From assembly GCA_013398955.1 (NCBI GenBank), contig VWPU01013670.1:186001-250000 (forward strand): DNA of 64,000 bases, written 5' to 3'. Below the pieces are notes generated by a model, which saw only the letters and a program-made list of their open reading frames with translations, did not search any database and had not been told where the DNA came from. A program made the position numbers and the translations under genes. Position 1 is the first letter of the stretch. The number at the start of each line of letters is the position of its first letter. Shown here piece by piece: positions 23,439-37,258 of this stretch. This stretch comes from Callaeas wilsoni (taxonomy: Eukaryota > Chordata > Aves > Passeriformes > Callaeidae).

Positions 23439-24469
23439 AGTGCTTCATTTTTTTTTTCCTTTTACTTTCTAATAACAACTAATCAATTGAGCCTCTAGGG
23501 AAACCATCACATTTCCTAGGGTTTTTTGATTCTTATATGGTGGTAGTTTCGAGATATCTATTATTTAAAAGTCAGTTCAAGAGAGCTGTGGACATGATCA
23601 GGCAATGGACATATAAGCTCACAAAATGAAGCACCAAAAAAGTTGAGCTTCCATCTGATTGTATAGGTGAGGAATCAGTTTGGAACTAGCATGACCCAGT
23701 TCCGCATCGTTTACCGGCTGGAGTACCGCTACACTGACAATTGTAGAGACGTCTTCTGTCACTGACTCCAAAACTGAAATTATTGGAGACATCTGCACAG
23801 GCTGACATAAGACAGCCTGTGTCCAAATGCAGTCTGGCAGTGTCAGTCTGACACCGCACCTGGACTAACGTTCTTGTCCAGTGGATTACTACCTTGGATG
23901 CCTCAGCACACGAACACATGTGGACCCCACCTGGATCCAGTTGCCTATTTTCACAGGAGTCTAGGCTTGCCACAGCTGTGTGGCCAGAGACCTCACATCT
24001 CTGTTAGATAACACCTTGAGACTGAGGTCTCAATGCATTTGTCTTCTGAGAAGAAATGTCCATAGGTGAGGGGGTAAAGAAAGTTGGACAAGAAACTTTT
24101 GCATTGGAGAAAGAAGGAAAAGGCATACAGGGCAGCAGGAAAAAGGGAGAAACAAACAAAGAGCAACGATACCTGATGGCCTTGGTGGCAGACAGGGAAT
24201 TGTCTGCACACTCCTGATTCTCCTTATTGTCATTCTGAAAAATACAAGCATAATATTTGAAATTAAGGCAAGCCCTTGATTGTCAAAAAGAAAATTAGCC
24301 CTAACTTCTGCACACACACACAAAAAAGCTGCAGTTTATGTTTAATTTATTGGGTTTTGGTTTGGGGTTTTTTTTGGTTTCCAAGGGAACAGAACATATA
24401 GAGATTGAAAGCATATGTTGCTAAATTGATGCCCTGGAGAAATCCCAAGTGGCTTAATGTCATGCAGCC

Positions 24470-24490
24470 TAATTTAATTTGCATTAATAG
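24470..24490 (+). promoter_or_regulatory. Candidate POU/homeodomain site cluster
   Basis: ATTTGCAT (reverse of the octamer ATGCAAAT) at 24477-24484, flanked by TAAT motifs on both sides. Short and AT-rich, so it may be chance; it is noted because the surrounding desert may regulate a developmental gene. Confidence 0.25.
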
Positions 24491-25599
24491 TACAGTTTGC
24501 CAAAAAACATTGCTAGTAGTGTGAGGTTTGGTGTGCGTGTGCTACTGCAAAAAGTAAAGGGACATTGTATCAATATTTTTGTGTATTGTGTCCACTGACT
24601 TGCAAAATATCCAGAGTCCAGATCTCCAAAATTATTTCTGCGCCTAAATGCCAGTGGCACTTTGAGACAGGGTGTGTCCCCTATATGAGGAGGTGTCTGT
24701 GTTTTGAATTATGTTAAAGAAGTGTAACAGACATATTTTAAAAGTTTGTTAAAAATGACTCAGCCTAATATGATGCAGATTCCAGTTGTGTTTCCTATAC
24801 TTCCAATGGTTTAAAATATAAAATTGTTGTTCTCTCTAAAACCAGAACGAAGAGCTTCCATTCCACGGCACGGTAACAACAACACAGCCTACAAAGGTTA
24901 GAGATTAATGGGGAAGCCATCTGTTAAAATTAGGATCAGGAGGAAAGCTGTTAGATCACATGTTGTTAGCTGTTAGATCACTATGCTGTGATGGTGACAG
25001 GGGAACCTCTAGCCTTGGTGACACACAAAAATATCTGCACAGCTCAGAGGCTTTAAGATTCACAACTGCAACTTGCAGGAGTAAACAGAACTTGTGATAT
25101 CTGGTGACTTCATCTGCAGAGTATGAGGACCAGAATAAATACATAATTCAAACAAATAAGAAAAAGTCAAGAAACAAATAGTATGGAATAGGCGATAGCC
25201 ATCAGGTAAAACAGACAACCATATGGGCATTTATGTTCGGGGAAAGACCAGGAAAAGAAGGGCCTGCTGCCTTGCACAGGGTCACATTTATTAGTGAGAG
25301 TTAGATAAAGGGGACCATAACTTATAACACTTTTTGCACTGGTTTTCACTAACAAATAATGTTTTCACAATTAATGACATCAGCAGAGAAAAATTCTCAG
25401 CTTTAAATGGGAATAGACCATCTTCGATACTTTCACATTATCAGGAACTGTTAAATTTAATTTGTCATTAGCAATCATTACCAGCCATTAGCAATGATCA
25501 GTTTTAAAAATAAAAAAAGTGAGCGTATGAAGAGAGGGGAAACTTGGTGCTGGTCTTCAAAAGTTGAGAAAACAACACGTGGAATTACAGGTTTTCTTC

Positions 25600-26200
25600 T
25601 TCAGTTAAATTCATAGAAAAATACTGGAGCAAATGACAAAGCTATTCATGGTCATCTGGAAAGGCGTCAGAGAAGACTAACAATCTATATGGATTTATCA
25701 TTAGTAAAAACCTGGAGTGTGACACAAAAGAAAGTGGATCTCATACACTTGGACTTCATCTTGATCTCTTTAGAATCACCAGTGATTTACATGATGATAA
25801 TGCAAAACAGTGCTATTCAATAGAGACAAGTCTGAAGCTGTGTGCATAAACTGTAATAATCCATTACCTGAATAGGGAACGGCCAACAACAGGCTAGACA
25901 CCAGTTCTGCAAAAAAAGGTTTGGAATAGAGAGGGATTAACAGAGGATCAGTCAACAGCAGCAGACTGTTAAGAGAAATGCAAACACTGTAATATTAAAG
26001 AATGGAGGTGTAGCTTATAAAACATCTCACATAACCCTTCAGGATTCATCACGGTTACAGAACAGTGTGCAGTTTCTAAAGTCCAGTATTAACATATTTC
26101 TGAGTGATGCAGGAATAGATTGCCTGTGGTGATGGTGGAGTTTCTGCCAGTCCTTACAGAGCAGACAGACTTCTGTCATTCTGTCACGAATGCCTATTCC
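25600..26200 (+). mobile_element. Possible very old CR1/L3-type LINE remnant
   Basis: Loose similarity to the CR1 RT region in sense (GGATTTATCATTAGTAAA, then AGTGGATCTCATACACTTGG and CTTCATCTTGATCTCTTTAG), and to the 3' region (ATTGCCTGTGGTGATGGTGG, GAGTTTCTGCCAGTCCTTAC). The order is right but divergence is high. Confidence 0.3.
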
Positions 26201-29200
26201 GGTATACCATGCTGAGAGGTGCAAAGGGAAGGGAGCTGTAAAGACCACGTTCATGGGTCATAAATGTGTTTGGAAAAAGGACCATTGCTATTACAAAGAA
26301 AAAAAAAAGAGAGAGAAAGAAAAATTGACCTGTGAAATTTAATATATTGCCCAAATGAAAGCCAGATACTGTGTGCTGCACTAACTGGTCTTTGCCAGTC
26401 TATGCCCAGCCTGTTGCTGATCTTGTGCAGGCTACTAGTGCAGATTATACTCAGGTGTTAATAAACCCTGTACTCCCTGGGACAGGTGTCCTTATGCAGG
26501 AGTCCCTGCAAGGAAAGGAAAGAATGTGATCTCCCCTGCTGTGGTCATGCTCAAGCAGTGCACAGTGTGGTTACTACAAGCGAGGGGAGATGGCAGCAAT
26601 TTCGCTCCTCTGTTACCATCTTTAGGTGCACAGTCCAAGAAATTATTTCCCCCTTACATTAAACAAGCATGTCTGTGGTTATGAAATATTTCTTTGCAAC
26701 TCCAATCTCAAATGTTAAAGGTTCTCTTGTATTCCTTTCCAGCTTAATGTTTTTCTTGGGAATGAGTTTGTTGTCATGCTATTACTGGGAAGATACATGA
26801 TGTCTCCTGTGCAATTGCAGGACATACAGATCCAACATGGATCAAAGGCACCCGCACAAGGTTTTGATCACTTGAAAATAGAATGGAAATGTATCATCCT
26901 CTGTTCTTTCAAAGCAGATTACAAGTAATTATGACATGTGGCACATGCATTGGAATTTTGCTGGCACAGGTCTCCATGAAAGCTCCATTAAAAAGCAAAA
27001 CTAGAATTCAGACTCTATAGTTTTTACTATATTGGTTCTGAGCTTCTGCTGGCTCTGTTTTATTACATTCTATAAAAGATTTTGCAGGCGTGGCACAAAT
27101 CAAAGGCCCAATCTATCCCTTGAAAACAAAGTTGGAAGCTGAGATGAATTCATTTTACTGGGAAGTAGGCTAAGACTGGATGTCACAGCTTCAGCTAATT
27201 TAGATCCCTCAAGTTACAGGCGAGCATCTGTTAGGAAATAAATAGAATTTATGGTTGTTGTGTATTAGGCACCTAGTCTGCAGTTTTGACAATTTGGCAG
27301 GTAACCTGCTATTAGACCTTGATTTTTCAGGTCATACTTCTTGTGCTATTCTGTCCTGACATAATTTGTAAAGTTTGCCTCCTCCAGAGAAAGATCTAGT
27401 GGCACAGTTGTTGTGGTGTTAATGCATTTTCAGTGTGTAATTGTGCCTCACATCAGTGCATCCAATTCAGTCTTCCTATTAATGTCTTTACATTATCAAT
27501 AGTTTCTATAGCTCAGACTGCCTCAGGAGTCTAAACCCTCTAGTTGTTGCTAGCTCCTGAGGTGCTGGTGGGGTGTTTCATCACTATGCCTAACAGATTC
27601 CCTTCATGTTGCCTTCATAGTCAGCTCATTAGTTTGACTCTTTGACCCAGTAGTGAAGATCTGTGATTTCAGCTTCAAAAATGCCATATAAAAATTTGTA
27701 TGTCCAGTAACATAAAATCTGTTGCATTTCAATTCAGAGAAGAAATATTACCACCAGCAGCTGTGGCCAAATTAGACAACTGGTTCCTGAGACTCTTGTT
27801 AACTGGGCACTGATCTTAAACACGTTGCCTTGGCTTTACAGAAAACTACCTGTCTCCACGACCAGTGAGGGAGCTCAGGAAGACTGCTTAATGTAGCTGG
27901 CTAAACTATGTGCCTCAAGTGCAATGGTGTGAGTCCCTCCAGCTTTCTAATTGTGAACGCCTTAAGCTGGAGGAAGGGACCCATTCATTTTTTCCCCATA
28001 AATTTCTGCATATATCCTTTTGGCATTGTAAATAAAGTGAAGACTGTTTCCTTCTGTAAGTCACTGGCAGAGCTCAGAGAGCCAGACACTTAAATGAGCT
28101 GTCTTTTGATTCATCCCATGCTGATTTAGGCCCACACTATTCCTTTTCTTTTCTCTTGCCATTGTCTTTGAATCCAAATTTTTTTCTCCTCTGCCAGAAC
28201 ATACTCAATGAGGAGCACAAAGCATTGCTCTTATTAGGATTATTAACTTCCATTTCAGGAACTTAGCAACAACATTCCTTCTACCCCCTCACTATCCTTT
28301 CTATCCAAATAATTTCCATGGCATGATTTTTTGAAGTTTTATAAGGTTCAGTCTCTCTTAGAAGTTTCATGGAATGGACAGGGTTTTTTTGATAATGTGC
28401 TGTGAGTTAGAAGTCAGAAAGATAGTATTAGTAGTCCATTTTATAAACATTAAAACAACACAGGACAAAACTTGGGCTAATGCTTATACCCAAGAGAAAT
28501 TATCAAGGCGAAGATTTTTGGTGGTTTAATTTGCTTTCACCTTCTTTACCTACACTTCCCTGATCAAATTTTCCAACAATATTTTCCCCTATATAAGGAT
28601 ATGCTCTACTCATATTTCTCCTTTCTGCAATTTATTCATGTGTTGCCTTCCTGCATTACAGCCTCCCTGAAAAGGAATACTGTACATTTTTTACATTGCA
28701 AAGCATTTTGCATGTTGTGACAGACTTAGAAATAGCAAATAATACTAAGGACTGTATGCAAGCTGATATAAATGAGCAAAAATACTCATAAATATTCCAC
28801 ATGAATAAATATGCTTAGATTTACCGCATACCCCAGAAATGAGAGAGAAGAAAGAAGTTATGTGGTACAAAAACATTTCAGGCATTTCTATGTCTTGTAA
28901 AAGAACTTAGAAAGGTCAGCTCCCTCTCAGGACCCCAGCGTGCAGGTGGCAGATAGGTCAGCCCTTCCTGTGTTTTAGCATAGGATTTTTGTCCAACATT
29001 TTCTCTATGTCTTAAATGTTTTTCAACCTTCCTCTGTAGTAATTACTTTTATTGCGGACTGATGTCTTTTATAGCTATTTTCTATGGTCTCCAAAGAAAT
29101 TCCTCTTGAGTTCCTTGCAGGCTTGACCTACTCTTTACTTTAAACCATGACCCTAAGTTCTTGTACATTTGGCAAAACTTCACATCTGCCGTCTTATTTC

Positions 29201-29331
29201 CTTCTGAATTTTGTATACTTTAGTCAAAACAACTCATAGTTACCTTTCCACAAAGAAATCAGACTTTACTTCTGCAGTTTGTCCTATAAACAAGATCACA
29301 GACCTGAGGAACGACATTTGAAAGAAAAAAG

Positions 29332-29361
29332 AAACAAACAAACAAACAAAACCAAACAAAA
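29332..29361. repeat. (AAAC)n microsatellite
   Basis: Several AAAC units in succession (GAAACAAACAAACAAACAAA), with imperfect extensions. Confidence 0.85.
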
Positions 29362-32300
29362 ACACCTTCATAGAAATTAGTGTAGTAGATGACCAGGACA
29401 GTAAAGGAAAAACTAGCTGCCCATATTTATTTTCCACAGTAATAAAGTTAATCTCTAAAAAAATAATGTAATAAGTAGGTTTCCTTTAAATGAAAAAAAA
29501 AAAAAATAGGCAGCTTGTTAATTAAAAATAGGTGCAGACATTTCAGTCCGGGGGACTTATAGCCATGATTAACCATTAGTGCATATTCGACTCCTCAACT
29601 CCTAACCAGGCAGAGGACACATCCTCTGTGACACTAATGAGGTTATTGTCATACTATTGCATATCAATCTGGGGCAAAGCCTAGGAACGTTTGGGGTCTG
29701 AGCCATTAAAGCATCCTGTTGGTGTAATTCCACATACTTTCATTAAGCAATTAGAAGCAATATAATGAAGAAACATCAACATAGTGAAATATTTTAAGGT
29801 TCTGACATTTGGTTTCATTTCACAGTAGGATAAGAAAAAAATAAGTATCGTTTTGAAATGAATGCGCAATAGAAATACTTCACCAATAATATTTTGTAAG
29901 CATATTTCACTAACTGCTTATAAATCTTAAATTCTAAATAAAGCAAACCCTAACTGTCCTAAAGATAAACCAGAGCTAAAGGAGAATATCATAAACAAAG
30001 TAAGCTTGTTTCTCATTATGGGACATATTTTGGTTTTCCCACTGTTAAAAATTGGATAAAATATTATAATCATTTACCTTGAGTTGACAGCACATTGTTC
30101 TGGAAAGTTTGCAAAGACATCTGCCAGACATTTCTTATTTATCCAGACTCTCAGAATAACATTTTGAATGTTCTTCAAAAATTTTTTAGTTTTCTTAATG
30201 TTTCTGGAATCTAAAACCCTTTTGGGAGCTAACTTTTTAACAAAGTCTTGGTAAAATATAAATCCAGTCATCCCTAAAATACTTTACAGGCCTCTTTCTT
30301 CAAACATATTATAAGTGCCATATAAGCAAATTGAAGATTCACTGTATATATTAGATAAACAAGCAGATAAATAAGCACCACTACAATTTCTGTGGGATTA
30401 GATGCTCTGATTATTGGGTCACAGGATAAATTTTTTATTTTTTTTTCTATACCAATTTATCTCTCCTAATTTATTTTATGTGCTTCCCATTCAGGAAGAC
30501 ATTCTTCTCAGCCTGTTGGTAGAAGCTGAGTATGAAGCTTAAGCCTTAAGGTATATATACTACTTTTCTAGTCTATGGACCGTGAGGGAAATATCCAGAG
30601 GGTAGTTCATTGGTGCAATATGTGAAATGAGGTTAAGAACCAGTCAGATACATGTGTAAGTATCACGAAACTGCTATTTGACTATAAATCAATTCTATCC
30701 TTATCCCCTGTTTACTGACTTTGATCTTCCAAGACAATTCCCATGAAGTCAGGCATACAGGAGCAATTCATCAGATTGAATCACATTGTATTTTGAAGAC
30801 TTGGCTGGTTAGACCTACCTCAGTCTCTAGAAAAACCTTTGAAAAATGCAGTAATATCTTACAGTTGTAATACATCTTACTTTTTAAATAAAAGTAAGAT
30901 TAAGAAATTTAAAAATAAGGAAAATCCATTTAGTCTCCTTTGGTTAAAATGGTCCAAATGATGTAGAATATTGTGAAATTTCTGTTGTGAAATTTTACTT
31001 TCCTCTAATATTTTCCAATCTTCATTGATATAATCAAAGCAGGTTAAAAAAGAGGCTGCTTTGCAGGAAATTATAGGCATGCAGACATTTTTATTAATTA
31101 TTTTTATAGTAATTTTGATTCTCTTATACAATTCATAGTCACTGTTCATTGGCATAAACACTGTACATGGCTTTTCCTCAGCCCATGCACTTGAACCTGC
31201 TGTAGTCCACTTTGGGTAATCAGCTAACTAGGTTTGTTAATAAATAGTTTTGTATTTCATCATTATTTACCATAGTGTAAAGTATTTTGGCAAAAAAACA
31301 AACCAAAAAAAAAGACAAAAAGGAACAAAACTATGACAGAACTTCTCTGTAGTAGATTGTCTCTCTAGTGAAGTATCCAGATAAATTGCTCCAGATAAAT
31401 ATGCTCACCTCCCATCAGGAACCATTTTGTCAGGTTGAGGTGCTTATGGTCTCAGCAGAAGAAGTTTTTGATGGGGGAAGGCATAAAAAGCCCTGCAAGT
31501 TTATCAGTGTGGAAATAAAAATTGGTATAATCTTTATCCACATCCCTCCTCTCCATGTTGACTAGTAAAGAAAATGGATTTCAGTTTTCAAATCCTTTGA
31601 GAATAGAGCCTTAGCTTTGCCAACATCTGGCACTCTCCATCTTGTATATAATACCTTGATACTGTTTTTTCAGTGTCAAGCACAGGTGCTGTGACTGACA
31701 TACTTAATATATTTCATGAGTAATACTGTTTGCACTTGAAGGTGTTATTTCGTCTTGATACTAATTGTTCAGACTAGATGATCTCTTATGTTACAGGCAC
31801 AGCTGAATGCAAAGGTGCTGTACTTCTTTCAGCTCTGTTGAAGAGGAGAAATAAGTTCTCATTATTGCTTGCCTCAGCCCATATGTGCACATAACACAGT
31901 TAGGGAACCTGCTCTGTTCTTCAGGCCTATCACATCTGCCTCTAGAAGAAGCTCTGTGGAGAAAAGAAAAATAGGCAAAGATGGGGTGGATGTACCAGAA
32001 GACCTCTTCAGCTTTTTGTACAAGCCAGTGACAGTAAAACAGCTCTTTTACCCATATTATGCCAAGAAATAGTAGCTTTGCAAACATAGTTTTCCTTCTG
32101 TGTTTCATGTTCCTTTCAGTTCATTTACTGTAGTTTTCATCATATGAAATGGTGAACAGCATGTTTGCTTTTGAATCATATGTTTCAGCTACTTACAGCT
32201 TCCACCCTGGGAAACAGGGAATTGGCTCATATTCCAGTGCCCATGGAATAGTTCAAACAGTCAAATGGCTGCAAAGCAGATACTGTGACAAAATCTTTTC

Positions 32301-32809
32301 CTTTAACACAGATGCACCATAGAGCCACAGCCTCAAACATGTTAGAAGTTCAGACTGGAGGCTTTGGTCAACGGAGGCTGAACATTGACACATCTTTCCC
32401 TGAAGGCCTCTAAAATGCTGGGTGAAGAAGGGTGGTCTGACAGATTCTAGACAGAGGGCTTCTACAAATAAAGCACAAATTCTGATAAATACATAACTGT
32501 CTCCAGAATGTCACCGGATTTTGAAAGAGGCTGAGTACAGTATGGATATGGAAGTGGGTGATCTTGGTGATTTCTCTGCACCAAATGTCTTGCAGACATG
32601 CAACTGTAGTTGCAGGGGAATAGACTTGATGGTTCAAGTCTGATCTCCACTGTGTTTGTCCATGTGTCTGAGGTCCCTTACTGTTTGCTGAGGTAATCGC
32701 GTCACACCTACAATTTTCTCTGAACATTTGGACATTCCCCCACCATAGGCTCAGAGACTTGCCATGTTATTTGTATGACCTGAGGCAGGCCTTAGGACCT
32801 TTAGCCCAA

Positions 32810-32850
32810 ACCCTGCCTGTCTCCTCTTGTGGAAGAGGGGTGGGCAGGGT
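32810..32850. repeat. Imperfect stem-loop
   Basis: ACCCTGCC (32810-32817) pairs with GGCAGGGT (32843-32850) and CCTCTT (32823-32828) with AAGAGG (32833-32838), loop GTGG, with a small internal loop between the two stems. Confidence 0.7.
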
Positions 32851-35800
32851 CCTCACCCCAGCACTGCATGTAGTGCCTGGGGGTTCACACTCCCCAGCTC
32901 TCTTCACTTTGTGTCTCTCTGCCACCAGTGTGTCCTGCTCCCAGTGAGCTCCTACAACAGGAGGGAATAAACAAAACCAAGGAACATTTTCATTCTATCT
33001 GAAACATGACAAATGATCACCAGTCAGCAAATGCTGTATCCCCGTTTACACCAAATTATTACTGTTGTGATATCTCTGAAAATCTCCAGTTGATGAAAAC
33101 TCTGGCAGCTCCAGATGATTCCTAGAAATTTTTTTCAGGAAGATCTATCCTAGGAATACTTTATTTTAAGAGGTACATGCAATATAAGTACCTGTTTTAT
33201 GGGCAGCTGTGTTACTGAAGACATGCAAAGTATATCTAGATGAGCAAATTTAGCTGTGCTAAAATATCCAGTTGCTGAGCGTTAGCTGTCACTTAGGGTT
33301 GCAAATCATTTGGAATATGGTGATACTTGTATGCTGTAAATTTATGAAGTTAAAGATTTACATCATTGAGTCAGGTGAAATCTGGGAAAAAAGCGGAAGC
33401 TGGTAATAAATTATATGAAAACTGGACAACATAAGAAAATAAGATATTTTCAGACTTACAGATGCAGTATAACCCATTACAGTGTGGGTGCATTTCACAC
33501 TCAGTCTAAAAAAGAAGTTTATAAAGTTTTTGAATTTGTCACTGGATTATAAAAAAAACCAGCAAACCATACCAAAATCCCACAATCTTGAATATTGCAA
33601 ATATACACATGTTATAGTTATGTGACTGGATAATATCAGAGTGAGCAAAAATATCCATTAGAAGCTCTATGTAAGAAAAAAAAAAACTAATTTAAAAATA
33701 TTCTGTGCAGTAAACACATGTCAACCCATTCATTGAAATAAAAGCATATTTTAAAACTCGATATTTTGCAATAATATGCTTATATGAGCAAATTCTCTTC
33801 TATAGGTTAGGTAGAATTTTGAATTATGGCTTTGATAAACCAACATTTATCTTATGCATCTTATTAAAAGAAGTCAGGCTAGATTCTACACTGAATTACA
33901 ACCTGGAAAATCCCCATGGAAGTGGCTTCATTATGCAGGCTCTAAACCAATATAGAACTTGTTTTACTGTATTTAATTCAAGACATTAATGGGGCCTAAA
34001 GAGATGTTTTCATTTCTACAGATGTAACATCAATTACTTTGTTAGGGCAGGGCACCAAAAGATGAAATCAGAATTGAAGTCATTAATTTGAAAATGTTGA
34101 AAGGAAAAACATTTACATCACAATTGGAGATTGTATTCATGTATTAGAAGAAGAAAACTAAGGTACATTAATATACTAAGCTCATATTAAATATCTTTTC
34201 ATTCCTTAAAGAGCACCTAGAAGAGCATCATTTTGTTGTAAAACTCAATTGAATACCTTTGAGTTGTTACACCAATTATCTAAAACCACTAAAAATACAT
34301 CAGACAGGATTAGTAACTAAAAATTGATTGTTTCAGTCCTTTTCTGGTTCCATTGATCTAGTGCCTATCATTATTTTACGCTGAAATTTCATGAAGTTGT
34401 TCTACTGTCGTATCTTGCAATGAAAAAAAAATTTAGGATTACTAAATAAGGAATTCATTTAACACCAGACAGCTCAAAACAAATGTGACTTTTCCCCAAA
34501 GTAACCTTTGTCGTTATAGTCTCCCAGGTATTTTTTAATCTTAGGATATGGAAATCTGGATTTGAAAATTTTATCCTATCTGTTATGTCAAAAGTACATT
34601 AAACTAAGATTTTCAAGATACCAATTTTTTTATATGGTGCTTCAACACAGGGAGGTAATAAAAAATTGATAAATTATATCAGCTGGGTTTTTCCTTAATG
34701 AAAAAATCACTAGAAGTTGGACTAAATAGGTTATATTCACCTGAGATTAGGAACTAAATTTGCTAACTAAAGGTCAATATGTCAAAACTTTCCTCTAAGA
34801 ATATAGATACACAACTTGTAGGGTTTTCAAAATTAGGTACTCTTTCTCCTTTAAACCAATGCAAACCTGATTTTTTAAAATATCTTTCTGCCTTGGACAG
34901 TCTTTAAATAACTTGAAATAGCAAGCCACAATATTCTTGATTAATTAAAGGATTCTAAACAAAACAAAACCACAAAAGCAAACAAAAACAAAAAAAGCAA
35001 GCAAGAGAAAAATTAGTTTACATTTTAGAGGAAAAGCAAAAAAAAGGGTGCAAAGTAAGAAGTTTGAAGAGCTGTCTGTAATTATGATCCTACCTATAAA
35101 AATAAAATATTGAAAACAATTACTTCATTACCTGACTGACCAGCCTCTTGTGTCCAAGGCTGCCTTTTGCTTAATCTTCTAATTGCACTCACACCGATAT
35201 TTGCAATATCCTCTGCTAAGGGGGAAAAATATTATCGCGTCTTGCAGAGGAAACACAGAACCTTTGCACAAAAATTCTGGCAGGTTTAAGTATTTCTCTG
35301 TTAATCTTTTGGTTTTGATTATGGCCCTTAAAATTTGCTTCCAGCTTTCTGGTACCATTTTTGTTTTTATAATCAACTGCAGACTTGAAAGGAAGGAAAA
35401 CTTGGTTTTGTCACATTTTTGGCTCCAGTGCTGCAAATATCTCTGTGCAGGTGGACCCACCCTGTTGAAATAACTGGGTCAATATAATGTTATTTTAATC
35501 ACTCTGCTTTACTTTTCTTCCTTTTTTAACTTTGTATGGTGGTTCTCTTCCTCAGAGAGATGGCTGTCAGTGAGGAAAATGGTGACAGATGAGCAGCTGT
35601 ACCTATGTAAGGAGATGAAGAAAAGCTTATGGGAAAAATTGGCCAGATTACACCAAACTGAGCTTTTCAGAGATGATAATCACCAGCTTCAGCGTACACA
35701 TCTCAGTCCCATGGAAATCTACTCACTGATTAATGTAGCTGTCCCAAACTGTTTCAGGAACTAGAGGGTACTAAAACCAAGGCCCCTTGTAATGCAAATT

Positions 35801-36814
35801 ACTTCGTCTGCATCAGAGTCAGAAGAAGTGAGTGTCTACCGACTCCCACTGTTGCAATTCAGAGGCCCTTGTAGTTGTGAGAAACACACATAAACTGTCA
35901 GGCTGGGTGAACACAGCTTGTATAACTACCCTTTTCCCACATAGCTACCAAGGTGAGATGACTTTGACCAGAGGAGCATGGAGTTACACCCTTGTGCACC
36001 TGGTAGAGTTTGTTAGTAGCTGCCTAGCAAATCCAAGGCATATATATGGAAAGCCAGGAAGACGGATTACTGTAGTCATGGATTTTAGTTACAATTAATA
36101 CCCAAAGACAGCTGTTAGCTTCATAATACTTCTAGGCCCAAACTTAAACTACCTTTGAAAGTGCAGCAGTAGGTGTCTCAAGCCCATCTGAGACTCTTGT
36201 TTAGACTCCTAAATTACTTACCTATATTTTTACCCTTAGTAAGATTTAGTCAAGCAACACTTCAGATATATATATAATTCTTAACTTTTTAATTTGCCAA
36301 GAAAAGAGTTTGTATTTGTGAACCTGTAACTAAACAAGAAGTCAAAAAATTCAAAGCATGTTGCTGCTCTGATTTAGTTCAAGAATATTAAAAGGTACTT
36401 TAGGAATTCCAACTTACTGGTTTTTCTATTAGAAGGAATCTCCTCCTACTAGAGGTAATGCAAATCCAACAGAAACTGGGTAAAAAGCACACCCACACAT
36501 ATATGCTGAAATCAGGATTCGTCTCTAGTGTCTGGATGTTTCAGGCAGTCATAAAAGCAGTATCTTTATACAGTGGGATGACCTGAAGAACAACTAGTAT
36601 GTTATGTGGAGTTTAAAGCAGTTTGACACTACGTGAATCCAGGATTTCCATGACTTCTGTCCTTTGTGTGCCCAATTAGAAAGAGGCACATGGCTAACAC
36701 TGTTCCTTTGTAGCAAAGGTGGCCAGTGGTATCTGGGCTGCTTTAGCAAAGGTCTTGCTAGCAGGCCAAGAGAAGTGCTCCTTCCCCACTACTGACCATT
36801 GGTGTGGTGATCTC

Positions 36815-37258
36815 GAGTGCTGGGTGCAGTGCTGGGCTTCCCAGTACAAAAGAGATACGTAGAGGCACTGAAGGTGAAATCCAGCAAAGAGCCTCAGTGA
36901 TGATTAAGGGACTGGAAAACCTTCCCTAAAAGAAAAGTCTGAAAGCTGGGACTGTTCAGTCTACAGGAAAGCAAGCCCGGGGCAGATTGAATCATGATTT
37001 ACAAATATCTGAAGGAAGGATGTGGAGATGAGGGAGACAAACTCTTTCCGGAGATGTCCATTGGGCAAGGGCAAAAGGCAGTGGGCAAATACTAAAACAG
37101 GAGGTTTCAAATGAACTACAGGAAAGATTTGTTAATGAGAGGGTGACTGAGCATTGCCATAGGTTGCCGAGAAGTTGTGGAGTTACCAAGCTTGAAGAAC
37201 TTTAAATAATGTGGAGACACAGTCATAGCCAGGCAAGCACCTCTAGACAGTCCTGATT
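36815..37258 (+). mobile_element. CR1 LINE 3' region, sense orientation
   Basis: Reads GAGTGCTGGGTGCAGTGCTG, TGATTAAGGGACTGGAAAAC, CTGGGACTGTTCAGTCTACA, TATCTGAAGGAAGGATGTGG, GAGGGTGACTGAGCATTGCC and AGGTTGCCGAGAAGTTGTGG in CR1 order. Homology stops before the terminal octamers, about 80 bases short of a normal 3' end; a matching tail appears 0.83 kb further on. Confidence 0.92.

Larger units (their letters stand above)
21863..25599. other. AT-rich intergenic DNA
   Basis: No gene recognised. Contains a short TG/CATG-rich stretch near 22811-22840, an A/C homopolymer block at 23413-23438, and an octamer-like motif at 24477-24484. Confidence 0.6.
26201..36814. other. AT-rich intergenic DNA, about 10.6 kb
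   Basis: The longest stretch with almost no recognisable repeats. Contents are simple: an (AAAC)n tract near 29332-29361, A-rich sequence near 34965-35010, a less AT-rich patch at 32750-32950 with a hairpin, and only short open frames. A repeat-poor stretch beside developmental genes can hold conserved enhancers, but conservation cannot be judged from one sequence. Confidence 0.6.

Noticed and set aside
31760..31800. Short CR1-like phrase (AGACTAGATGATCTCTTATG)
   Set aside because: Only about 20 bases match and the neighbours do not; chance cannot be excluded.
35570..35764. 64-codon plus-strand frame with a lysine-rich, protein-like composition
   Set aside because: Short, without family similarity that I recognise, and without splice or promoter support.
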